A stretch of 64,000 nt of DNA from positions 2,790,001 through 2,854,000 of the forward strand of contig NC_079233.1 in assembly GCF_028502605.1 (NCBI RefSeq). The letters run 5' to 3'. Shown here piece after piece: positions 52,456 through 62,648 of this stretch (the first letter of the stretch is position 1; the number at the start of each line of letters is the position of its first letter). Both the position numbers and the translations under genes were made by a program. The notes under the pieces were generated by a model. It searched no databases, was not told where the DNA came from, and worked only from the letters and a program-made list of their open reading frames with translations. Origin of the DNA: Trichoderma breve. Taxonomy: Eukaryota > Ascomycota > Sordariomycetes > Hypocreales > Hypocreaceae.

Positions 52456-53898
52456 CGTCGAGGAGCTTCTTGGGGGGTTGGAGGGGCACGAGGATGGTCC
52501 TGAGTGAGTCTGGTATTTCGGGTTACGCAGGTATCAGTCTGCGAGTTGATTCGGCGGCCGTGAAAAGAGAGAGGAAGAGAGAGATAAAGAGAAGGAGAGA
52601 ATTGCTATCGGGGGGTGATAGCTAGTGGCAGAGCCTCCAGCAAAGGCTCCGTGTCGTGGCCTCTGGGAATCGTCGAGCCTATGTCGAGTCGAGGGGTTGA
52701 GAGTTGCAGCTTATGTCTGGATTGCAGGCCATCAGCTTGCTGTAGTGCCAGTGCAGTGCCTCAGCGACAGCCTCCCTAACTGGGCCAATCAAAACTCCAC
52801 TGAAGTCGGCGCCGAATGGCCAGATTTACGTGCCCAGTCCCGCTGAGTCATCCGACTGTCACCGAGTTTGTTAGGGATAGAAAGCAGATGTGCTATTAAT
52901 GGCATCAGTAAATTACAGATTTAGGTAGACACAATAGATATCTCGATGCCTAGACTTGATATCATATTTGGCAGAATTCATCATTTTAGATGCCTAATGT
53001 ATTCGCTCCTTATGATTACTATCAATGGTATCGTTACATACATGGCTATATGCTATAAGGGGCTTGTCTTCAATACTCGTAATAATAGGTACTGTAGTAG
53101 AAGCAGCAGCCAATCTCAAGCCATCCATGCAGGCGTCCGAATAAATACAAGTCAAATCCATAGTCCACATCCACATGCAGCCTCATAAGTTTCACTGCAC
53201 TTAGTCATCCTCTTTCAAGCTCATACCATATCATACCATATCATATCACAATCTCTCATCCTTAATCAAATACAGAGCCATCATCACCAACCAATTCAAT
53301 CCCCACGGAAGTAACTCTAGGCACTTTAGCAACTCCATAGCAAAGCGCACGGGCCTCTTCCACCAAAAAGCCAAACTACACACAATCGAACGCCATAAAC
53401 TCAAATCTCTAGCTCCCACTTCTTCATCTCATCTCGAGCGGGATCCCTCTCTTCCCTCTTTTGTTCCGCCAACATGGTAAATAACCACCAGACGGAATCG
53501 TCAAAATAATGACCATTTACGTATCTGTCTGCTAAAATCTCCATGTCGCAGGCAAGCTTTCCCAATCTCAGGAGGCTATTCATCGAGGCCCGAACAGAAG
53601 ATGAAGAGAGGAACATTTCCAGAAAAGCCGTACGTTTCCTCGCCACATGTCCCTAATTCATACGTACATATTTATTTTTCTAATAATTTCTAGTTTTATC
53701 ATGCTGTTTTGTTCATGGGGTCTGTTGCCGTCTTCAGTCTGATTGCGCAGAGGCTCAACGCCGGAAAATGAATTATCTCGTTATACAGCCAGCCAGCCAT
53801 CAATTCAAATCAATCTTCCGTTCATCTTCCGTTTCACCAGTCTCATCATGGTCATTGCACAAATAGTGTCATCAATTCTGATATCTATCCAAAATAAA
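52456..53898. other. 1.4-kb intergenic region
   Basis: AP-1 beta promoter followed by AT-rich sequence and the LIG1 3' flank. An 81-codon minus frame (53401-53646) starts only at GTG and has no motif. A short tandem repeat lies at 53221-53248. Confidence 0.5.
53221..53248. repeat. Short tandem repeat, unit TCATACCATA
   Basis: Two perfect 10-base copies followed by a partial third (TCATATCA). Confidence 0.8.
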
Positions 53899-56647
53899 TC
53901 ATTCATCTTGCTCACCATCCAATGCGTCTTCCACTTCAGCCTCTCCATTCTTCGCCGTTGACGATGCTGCCTTTGCTTCTTGCTTTCTCCACAGGTTGGC
54001 CAGAAACTCATTTGTGCTCGCCTCATCAATAGTCTTGTCATCTCTCTTCTTCAAGAATCGTGGAAATCGTAAACTGAGACCTCGCTCGTCGCTCACGAGC
54101 CCAATTGCCGCAGTATATACTGGACTCAGCGTAATATCCGCAAATGCCATCTCCCATACCTCCTGTGGCTCAAACCAAACATCTGGGCTTGGACCATAGT
54201 ATTCTATGAAACTCGGCTTCTGTAACTTGGTATTCTTTGGCTCGCCGCTTTCCTCCCCGTTATCGTAAAACTCCTTGTTCGCTTTGTAAAAAGTGTCTGT
54301 AAAGCCCGATATGCATTTGCAGACCACCTCGAGCGTGCCACTCTCCTCATTCCGTACTGCCATCAAGATGGGCGACCACCATTTCGCTTTTCTGCCCTGC
54401 CCATGCCATCCAGCCACGGGAATCATATCTAGCGTGTCGAAACTTGAATTGTAATCCTTCTTAACCTTGAGCCAAGAGTCTAGGCGTTTATCTGGCTCGT
54501 ACGTCGCCAAGAGCGGCTTCCTTCGAGATTTTGCTGGTTTTTCGTCACCATCGCCCTTTGTAGCATTCTTTGTCTTCCCTTTGCCTTTTGTTTTAGTCTT
54601 GGGGAGCGATAACTTTTCCGGGTCTTCTAGAGGTTGCCCAGGCTCAACTTCCACCAAGGACAGATCAGGGATATTGTCCAGGATTTTGACCATGATACCT
54701 TCGCATTTATTCTCCAATGCAGATTTGAAAAACTCGAGAACTGTTTCGGAGTCCCCAGAAGTAGCATCCAGGCTTTTAACCCAAGTAAAGTGGTGGGGTA
54801 CCTCTATAAAGAGGGATCGAAGAAGCTCTCGCCTTTCTCGAAATGATCTGTCCAAAAGAGATTGTCCATTGAGATACATCAGATCAAACGCAAACAGACA
54901 GACATCGATCTTGATGTCTCCAATTGCTACATCCTTTCGAGCACGATTAGTCAGTGTCTGAAAATTCTTGAGCTCGCCCGTCTCTCGGTCAACGGCAACA
55001 ACTTCTCCCTCCATAATAAAGCTACCGATGCCTTCTCCTCTAATCTTGGGCACCAGCTCCACAAGGTCCGGATATTTTTCTGTCATGAGCTCCAGGTGTC
55101 TAGAAAATATCGAAACCTTGCCTTTTTCGTCGCAATGGACTTGTGCGCGTTGCCCGTCATATTTATACTCACACGCAAAATCCCTTCCCTGGAGTTTTGT
55201 GAGCATCTCCGAGAGGTCTCTGGTAATGCTTCCCAGCATTGGACGCAACGGCACGTGGAGGGTTAAGCCGCACCGCAGTAGCAGCTCTTCACATACCCCA
55301 ACATCGAGGAGTGCAGGAACCAAGTCGTTGTAGTTTGGGTGTCTTGCAAAACTTGCTTTGACAATCTCTTCTGCCTTGCTCCAGACTTCTGCCAACTCTT
55401 CCTTCTTTAGCTTACTTAGCTCTGTAATATCCTTCGTATCGTACTCGGAACCTGGGGCTTTAGAAAGTGAGAATGCTCTGGATAACGCAATGAGCATGGT
55501 AGTTTTAACGGCACCAATGCGGAGCTATATACCATTAGTTGTAAGTTTAATGACAAAAAGACGTCGCAGCGGAAGATACGCACATACTGCGAGACGGTTC
55601 GGACAATGAACCGGCTCTCTTCTCCACCTCGCGCATCCTGCAGTAATCGATCCACGATCCGCTGCTTTATCTCACCGCTTCCTTGCCCATGAGTAGTAGC
55701 AATCTTTACCAGGGATTGATAGACGCCCTTTATTGTGAGAGGCTTTGGCTTTCTCAGTGTGAAGCTCTGTTTCTTCTTTGCTTCGAACGCAACATCCCCA
55801 GGATCTCCATATTTGTCAAATATGGCTTTAAGAGACCTATTATCCAGACCACAGACTTGGCGGAGAGCCTTGGAAATGGCAGACCCGCCAAGCCCAAGCT
55901 CCATGGAGATGTATGGAGGCGATATAGAGTTGGTGGCCAGCCAGACCTGAAACAACGATGAGAATTATTACGCTTACAAGGTCTGGTGCCAACACTTACA
56001 GCTGGTAAAAGACTAGGAGGATCGCCTTCTATCAAAATGCGTAGACAATTTACAAGAGTATCAACGATTTTGATACGGCTTGTTGTTGCGCTAACAAGAA
56101 CGAAGCACCTAGTAAGGAGAGCATAGGACGCATCTCCATTCTCGGGGGCCCAGTATGCTTGCAGCTCCTTTACATACTTTGACGGATCAAAAGTGAGTGG
56201 CGACTCGTCAAGCGGAATGGACGTTGTTACTGTGTCATCGGCCATTCCAGTGGATTGCAGAGAAAGCGTCTTCTTGGCATCCTGCTTCTTGGGTGTTGTA
56301 TCCGGAGGGGATTTCTCTGTTTGACTTGCAGAAGCGGGTGTGGAACCATCTTCTACCGTCTCTGCTACAGATCCAACATCTTTGTCCATTGGGGTCGCAC
56401 CTTGGCCTCCAGAAGGGGTATGAACGTCATTGGGTACCTCTTGATTCCATTCTGCTTGTAGCTTCCGTGCCAGTTCCTCATCGGAAAGTATAGCTGATGA
56501 GCTGCTTGGAGCACCATCTTCACCAGCCGAGGTGTTCAACGCATCCGGCTGCTTCTGCTTGGAAAAGAAGTACTCGAGTCCCTTTGATTGGGCTGCCGGC
56601 TGTTTCTTGCCACTGTTGAGCTTCCTCTTCTTGGCCGGACTCGACAT
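53899..56647 (-). CDS. LIG1: ATP-dependent DNA ligase I
   Basis: Three exons, 56647-56000, 55946-55584 and 55524-53899, encode 878 residues; introns are 53 and 59 nt. The N terminus has a basic nuclear signal (SSPAKKRKLNSGKK) and a PIP-box-like GLEYFFSKQK for PCNA binding, then about 120 disordered residues. The DNA-binding domain (about 155-380) contains LGLGGSAISKALRQ and IVRTVSQYLRIGAVKTT, the latter made by the second splice. The catalytic core has EYKYDGQRAQVH with the adenylated Lys near 458, then SFIMEGEVVAVD, EGIMVK and DSWLKVKKDY (motifs III-V), and the OB fold ends with RGLSLRFPRFLKKRDD. A Lys-rich insertion (about 625-650) precedes motif V. The enzyme joins Okazaki fragments and closes repair nicks (yeast Cdc9). 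It is divergent from eIF3k. Confidence 0.95.
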
Positions 56648-57056
56648 GGTGTCTGTGTCTTGTACACCTCGGAACTGCTGGGGTAGCCCCTCAACGCTAG
56701 AACTCTTAGCTCAGCAACATGGAGATTTCATCTCAGAATGACGCCAGCTCATCAATCATAGCAAAACGCGTCATCTCTGGACAGTCACTCGCAAATTGTG
56801 GTTGAAGCTCCTCCTTCACGCGAGCCTCTCATCGTCCATGACGCTGTCCAACACGACGGCACGTGACCGTGAATCCCGCTTCGGCCCCGTCCCCCCTTGC
56901 GCCGCTAAGCCCCTTTGGGCCCATCGAAGCCGCACAACCAGCAACCCGCAATATGCGAAATCTTTCCCTTCCAGCCCCACCATCTCGAACTTCCAGTCGA
57001 CAATCCTCTCCCCTCACCGAAATCTCCTCAAATCCCCCCTCAAAATCCAGCCCAAG
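56648..57056. other. Bidirectional promoter LIG1/eIF3k
   Basis: 409 bp between divergent starts. On the plus side an ATG at 56838 is in frame with eIF3k with no stop between, so part of it could be coding. Confidence 0.5.
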
Positions 57057-58067
57057 ATGAACGGCGAAGATCCCGCGGAACGGCCCGACTACATCACCAC
57101 CGTCATCAATGGCCTCGAACGTTACAACCCCGAGGCCGTTGGTACGCTCGAGAGCTACCTCCAGGAGCAGTGCGACCAGAAGTTTGCCGACTGCAATGCG
57201 AACCGGACGCTGTTGAAGCTGTGAGTTGGGCTTGTTGTTGTCAAGTTTGAGCTTTTCTTGTTGTCTCGTGCTTTGTGCGAGAATCGCCCGGCCTTGTTTC
57301 GCCTGTTCTGCTATTCTCTGTCCCATCTATATGATGACCGTTTTTGTAAACGTTTCCTATTACCTGAGACTGGGCCTAAACAACCCAGTCACTTGAAGTC
57401 AACTTTAGTGGTGTCTGAAAAGATGAAGATGGAGAACAGAATCACCTACTTCTTTTGTTTATTCATTCTTGTCGCTTGTCAGCGCATAAAAGTATACAGC
57501 GATGCTAACCAAAGCCCGCCCAAAAACTACAGCTACCAGCTCAACCCCGACCGCATGAAGGATGAGGTCGTCACCAACATCCTCGTCAAGGCCATGACCC
57601 AATTCCCCTCGTCCCAGTTCACCCTCGCCCTCCACCTCATCAACCCCTCCGCCGCCTCCACCGGCGAGCTCCACGAGGCAATCACCAAGCTCCGATCCCT
57701 CAACTCCCAGCTCCAGGGCGCCCAGTACGCCGACTTCTGGGCCGACCTCGACGGCGACGACCTGTGCGCCGACCTCATCGCCGACATCTCCGGCTTCGAG
57801 GACCTCGTCCGCGAGCGCATCGCCACCCTCGTCTCACACGCGTTTCGCGAAATCAAGCTCTCACACATGGTCTCATGGCTCGGCTTCAACGAGGACAAGA
57901 CCCGCAAGTTCCTCACTGAGGTCGCCGGCTGGACTATCGACGACGACGGCAACGTCAAGATTCCTTCTAACCCCGACAACGAGGCCAAGAAGTCCGAGAT
58001 TCGTGAGGACGTTAACGTCGATCAGTTCGCGAGAGTGATTAGACGGTCTTGGGAGGAAACTGTATAA
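57057..58067 (+). CDS. Translation initiation factor 3 subunit K
   Basis: Two exons, 57057-57220 and 57533-58067, encode 232 residues. The 312-nt intron (GTGAGT donor, GCTAAC branch, TACAG acceptor) is by far the longest in the window. The start MNGEDPAERPDYITTVINGL, with ERYNPEAVGTLESYL, matches eIF3k, as does the PCI/winged-helix part later: YADFWADLDGDDL, FEDLVRERIATLVSHAF and VSWLGFNEDKTRKFL. eIF3k binds eIF3l at the edge of the eIF3 complex and is dispensable in some fungi. The frame is also open upstream to an ATG at 56838, adding 73 residues rich in Ser/Pro; I prefer 57057 because family members begin there. Confidence 0.93.
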
Positions 58068-58462
58068 ATGCTGTCACACACGGAGAGAGGAGAGAGACGT
58101 GAAAGGCGACAACAAGGGAGAGATAGAAGGCGTTGTTTAAACCAGTATTTGCTTATACAGGGAGCAGAGTGACAAATGGATATGTCGACGGAACCCGTGA
58201 TGCGGAATGAAAACAAAAATCACTGGCATTATTGGTGCGGGGTCCCAAAAACTCAGGCGTTTAATAGGAAACAAACAACTGTTAATTAAAAAAAGCGAAT
58301 ACAAGATCAGTCATGTATAGAAACCGGGCTATCTGTTTGGGCATCACATCTACATTCTATCCGCGCTCTCCTATTTGATATCATAAACTCATCGAGGCTT
58401 TTCGTAATCCTCTTACAATTTTTTTGTCTAACCAACCACAAGGAATTCCCCTTGACGAACCA
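58068..58462. other. Convergent 3' region eIF3k/TSR4
   Basis: 395 bp between two 3' ends; no gene is seen. Confidence 0.5.
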
Positions 58463-59792
58463 TTATTTCTCTTTTGACAGCTCCTCCCACTGGACACCTG
58501 CCCACTCCTCCAAATAACCCGCCTCTTCCACAGCAGTATGTCTCAGCGAACAATCTCTCTCGCACACACCAACGATAATCGTCCCCCACTCCATGCCATC
58601 GAGGCTCAAATCGTCCTCTTCCAGCTCCGTAATAGCATTAGGCGTCAACTGCACCTCAAACGTCCTCCGTCCACCGCAGTTAGGACATCCCGGCATCGTC
58701 CGCTTGGTCAACAGCTCGCCAACCTCATCCGTCTTAGAATACAGCAACGGAACACCACTAAACTCATACCGAATACACTGCTCCGGGTTCTGAGCCATTC
58801 GGTCTGCGAATTTCTGGAAAGTAGCATCCATAGCGGATTCAAACGCCTCGCGATCAAGAGCAGAAGGTTCCGGGGCGTCGGCATCGGCAATAGTCACGTT
58901 AGCCGGCAGTTTCGTTGATGTAGGATCGAGAGTCTCGTAGTCGGCATCGGCAAGGTAAAGCGTCGGATACGGCGCTGGCTGCGCAGCTTTTTCAGGCCAA
59001 GGCTCAGCAGGAGGAGGAGGTCCCGCAGGCGTAGTGTTGAGTGCCAGGGTTTCGGCAAAGGTCTTGGAGAGGTTTGTTGTTGTTGTAGCAGCAGCTGGCG
59101 TCTCGGCGGGCTTCTCAGCCGGAGCAGTAGCAGCAGGCTTAGCCGGCTGACTTGAAAACGGGTTGGACGAAGCAGAACTGAAGGGATTGCTCGACCCCGA
59201 GCTAAAAGGGTTTGCGCCGCCGCTGGAGAATGGGTTCCCACCAGAAGCCCCCAAAGGTTTCGCTCCAAACAGCGATTCTCCAAGACCAGGCCCATCCTGC
59301 TTCTTCTCCTCCGGCTTGCTCTTCGCCTCGGGCTTCTTCTTCTCCTCAACCTGCGCTGCCGTCGTCTCGGCACCGTCCTTCCAAACTCTCACACCTCTCA
59401 GCGCGCGAACGCTACCAGCTTTTCGTCGGCATGTGGCCCTGCGACAGGCGAATACGTATAGCCGCCGCTCGTGGGACGGGAATTTCTCCGGCAGCTCGCC
59501 GTTCAGCTGCAGAAGCAGGGCCATCATGTCTTTGCAGACCTTGCATCTTGCCAGTGCCGCTGACGGTGGTTTATCTGCATCGAGCCAATCCTGACCACCC
59601 ATCTCATTTAGCATACTCTCGTCTCGCAAAGCTTTGGCGCAAAGCAATTCACTGTAAAGAGCAAAAGCGACATACCGGAGTGCCTCCCAGTTTGCTTATC
59701 GTGTCCTCTTCAGCCTCCTTGGAAGCATATCCAAGAAGGACATTTGTCTCTGTAAACTCGCCGTCCGAGGAGTCGGAAGCGTAATCTGCCAT
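58463..59792 (-). CDS. TSR4: 20S rRNA accumulation protein 4 (PDCD2 family)
   Basis: Two exons, 59792-59676 and 59590-58463, with an 85-nt intron, encode 414 residues, close to yeast Tsr4 (408). The start MADYASDSSDGEFTETNVLL runs into SKLGGTP and, across the splice, DWLDADKPP. The first Cys cluster is CKVCKDMMALLLQLNGELP and then FACRRATCRRKAGSVRALRG. The PDCD2 C-terminal domain has CIRYEFSGVPLLY, CPNCGGRRTFEVQLTPNAI and MEWGTIIVGVC. The linker (about 158-185) has four NPFSS units. Tsr4 co-translationally chaperones ribosomal protein uS5 (Rps2) for 40S subunit assembly. NPF repeats in the linker are unusual for a ribosome chaperone. Confidence 0.92.
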
Positions 59793-60101
59793 TGTCGCAA
59801 AACTGCCTGCAGACTGGAGGCTTGTGATTTTGGTTTGATGTACCTACTTCAACGATGGTGGGGTCAAGATTTTTTTTTTTAGGTGGAAGATAATCTGGCG
59901 GCGGGGCTTATCAGCGGTACAGGGTCTCTAGTCCAGCTGGTATCATGAAAATGACCATAATGAGACAGCGAAATGGATAGAAACCACAAACACGCAGATG
60001 TATTAAAATGCAATATTAGATAAATGGCAGTGCCTAGATGTTTTGAGCCTGTTCCGGGATGATTTTTGTCTACCACTAGTCTAAACAATAGATTCAATTC
60101 A
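59793..60101. other. Intergenic
   Basis: 309 bp: TSR4 promoter and the CCT6 3' flank, with a poly-T run near 59870. No gene is seen. Confidence 0.5.
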
Positions 60102-62038
60102 TTACATGCCTTCCTCAGGACCGTCCATTCCCGGGCCCGGTCCTGCAGCTCGGCCCATCTGTCGAGCCTTCAGCAGCTCGTCGCAAAGCAGCAGGTTGGA
60201 CGCAATGCCTGAGCTTGACGCAATGCAATTTCTCAGGACTCTAAACGAGTCGAAGACACCCTCCAGCTCGGGATCCATCGGCTCTCCAGTCTCCAGGTTC
60301 AAGCCAACGGTCTGGCCTTCAGCATACTCATCTTGCAGGGCAGCAACTGTGATTTAAACGTTAGTCTTGTACTCTCATATTGTGAATATGTATCTTAACA
60401 TCAACTTACGGGCATCCTGGACATCATGTCCAGCGTTGGCAGCAAGGGTCTTGGGGATAATGAGAAGAGCATCGGCAAAAGCCTCCACACCCCACTTGGC
60501 CTTGCCCTTGACCGTCTTCGAAAAGGCATCGCTCTTGAGGTGGGCAGCACAGGCAACCTGGAAAGCACCAGCACCGGGAACGACGCTCTTGTCAACAATC
60601 ATGTTGTAGACGCTTCTTAGACCATCTCGGACAGCATCTGTAACCTGGGCAATGGTGTGCTGGTTGGGTCCCTTGATCAAGACAGTGACGGACTTGGGGT
60701 CCTTGACCTCCTCGACAAAGGTATACTTTTCCTCGCCCAGGGTTTGCTCGTAGACGAGACCAGCCCAGCCGAGAACATCGGGTGTTAGGTCGTCAACGCT
60801 GTTCTGAGCAATGCCGCCGCAGATGAGCTGAAGTCTCTCCATGTTCCTTCTCTTTGCTCTTCGCAGAGCCAGGATGCCGTTCTTGGCCAGGACGTCTAGG
60901 GAGAGAGGGTCGATGCCCTTCTGGTTGATGATGGCAAAGCTCTTCGTTCCGTCGTCACCGCACACCTGCTTCTTCAGCTCAACAATCTTCTTGAGCTTGG
61001 CATCGATGAAACGACGCTCACTCTCGACAAGCTTGTCTCGCTGCTCGGCGCTTGAGTAGAAGAAGCCAGAGTTGATCTCGGTCTTCTCATACTCCAAGCT
61101 GACGTTCATTGTCAGGATGTAGCAGTTCTCCAGTCTCTTGGGCATGTCGGGATGTCTGGCACCGTGGTCCAACGCCAATCCTCGGATCAGCTGCGTGTCT
61201 GAGGCGGTACGGTGCTGCATCTTCATAATCTCCACCATGTGCAGATCGGGCTTGGCAGGGGCCTGGTAGATGGCCAACACAGCATCGACGATATCGGGAG
61301 TAAGCTTGGCTGCTAATGTCGCGTTGAGCTTCGTGGCAAGGGATGTTCGGGCAACGTTCAGCAACAGTTCGCGGTCGACCTCCTTGGCCAGCTTGAAGGA
61401 GTCCAGGAACTAGCGACAGTCAGATACCAACTCATGAATTGACAAGCGTTTTGTATTCACCTTGAGAGCCTCAGCCTTGGCAATCTCGAAGCCGTCGGTG
61501 ATGATGCGAGGGTGGAGTCCTTCCGAGATGTATCGGTCTGCCTGCTTCAACAGCTCTCCCACCAACAGCACCACGGACGTTGTGCCATCGCCGCAGATGT
61601 CGTCCTGGGCAGTCGCGGCTCGAGCAATCATGACGGCGGTCGGGTTTTGGATTTGCATTTCTCGCAGCAGGACGTTTCCATCCTTGGTAAGCTTGATCTG
61701 TTGACGGGCGAGGGTTGGTTAGGAATAGGGGTCGGTCACTGAGGGGTAGTAAATTGGGCATCGCGTACCTGTCCGGCGCCGTCGACGAGCCTGCAACGCT
61801 GTTAGCACTGGTGATATACCGGAGATGAAGCCGTTTGCCTTACATTTTGATCGTGCCTCGCGGTCCGAGGTTGGACTTGAGCACATCTTGCAGACCCTCG
61901 CCAGCGCTGATGTTGACCTTCAGAGCTTCACCCCTCCTCTGCACCTTTGGTTAGACGAACGGCAGCTCACGGACAGCAGACAGAGGACACACGCACTCGG
62001 GACTCGGCCTTTGGGTTGAGAAGTTGTGCCGCAGACAT
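60102..62038 (-). CDS. CCT6: Chaperonin TRiC/CCT subunit zeta
   Basis: Six exons, 62038-61997, 61938-61844, 61790-61769, 61697-61461, 61409-60410 and 60346-60102, encode 546 residues, equal to the yeast subunit. Exon three is only 22 nt. Group II chaperonin motifs: [19 protein letters not shown] (joined by three exons), [16 protein letters not shown], the ATPase motif [15 protein letters not shown], and [18 protein letters not shown] near the C-terminal equatorial domain; the apical domain lies between. Zeta-specific features include the N terminus [15 protein letters not shown] and [20 protein letters not shown]. The eight-subunit CCT ring folds actin, tubulin and WD-repeat proteins in the cytosol. 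Splice phases close exactly. The tail ends in a Gly/Pro/Met-rich segment. Confidence 0.95.
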
Positions 62039-62648
62039 CTTGATGGCTCTGAGCTCGCCGGATCGATTATAAATCTCGTGGGCTCCGTGGTGGCAGTATC
62101 GTGCTTTCGACAAGCTTCCCTCTGCCTGGCACCGACCCGCAATCAGAGTGGTGGGCTGGGTACTTTTTTCTGCCTTGTCCGGGTCAAAGGCGGTGTGGTG
62201 GGGGTTTGACTTGTCTCTCTGTATTCTGTATTAGCAAGCCACTTCACTCACTCCGCCCAATTGCGGGCTACCCACTCTTTTGACATGGTGTATGACTTTG
62301 ACGAAGATGAAGCAGACGTCTGAAAATTGAAAAAAAAGAAAGCAAATAGATGTAATTTAGTAAGAAAAATTGGAATCAAGGTTGATGGCAGGTACTATAC
62401 ACAATTGGTAAATACATCGGTAAGATATAAGGTAGCCTTGGCCTTGGATCCTGGTGCTCCCCCGCCAAAAGGTACATCACAGCTCCCTATCACCAGAAGC
62501 CCCTTTTCGTCCATGTAGTATGGTAATGGTATCAGGCAAGACTATTGACATCTTTAATCTCATTAGAGAGGAGACAAATAGCCTCTCAAGGAAGCATCAC
62601 CATATGCCACAGCTACTGGTTCTCTTTCTACTTCAAAATACTACACGT
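62039..62648. other. Intergenic
   Basis: 610 bp: CCT6 promoter and the 3' flank of the MYND gene. No gene is seen. Confidence 0.5.

Noticed and set aside
53401..53646. 81-codon minus-strand frame
   Set aside because: Begins with GTG, no ATG, no motif, no splice partner found.
57258..57532. Frame starting inside the eIF3k intron
   Set aside because: Intron read-through upstream of exon 2; the donor and branch site at the intron ends are clear.
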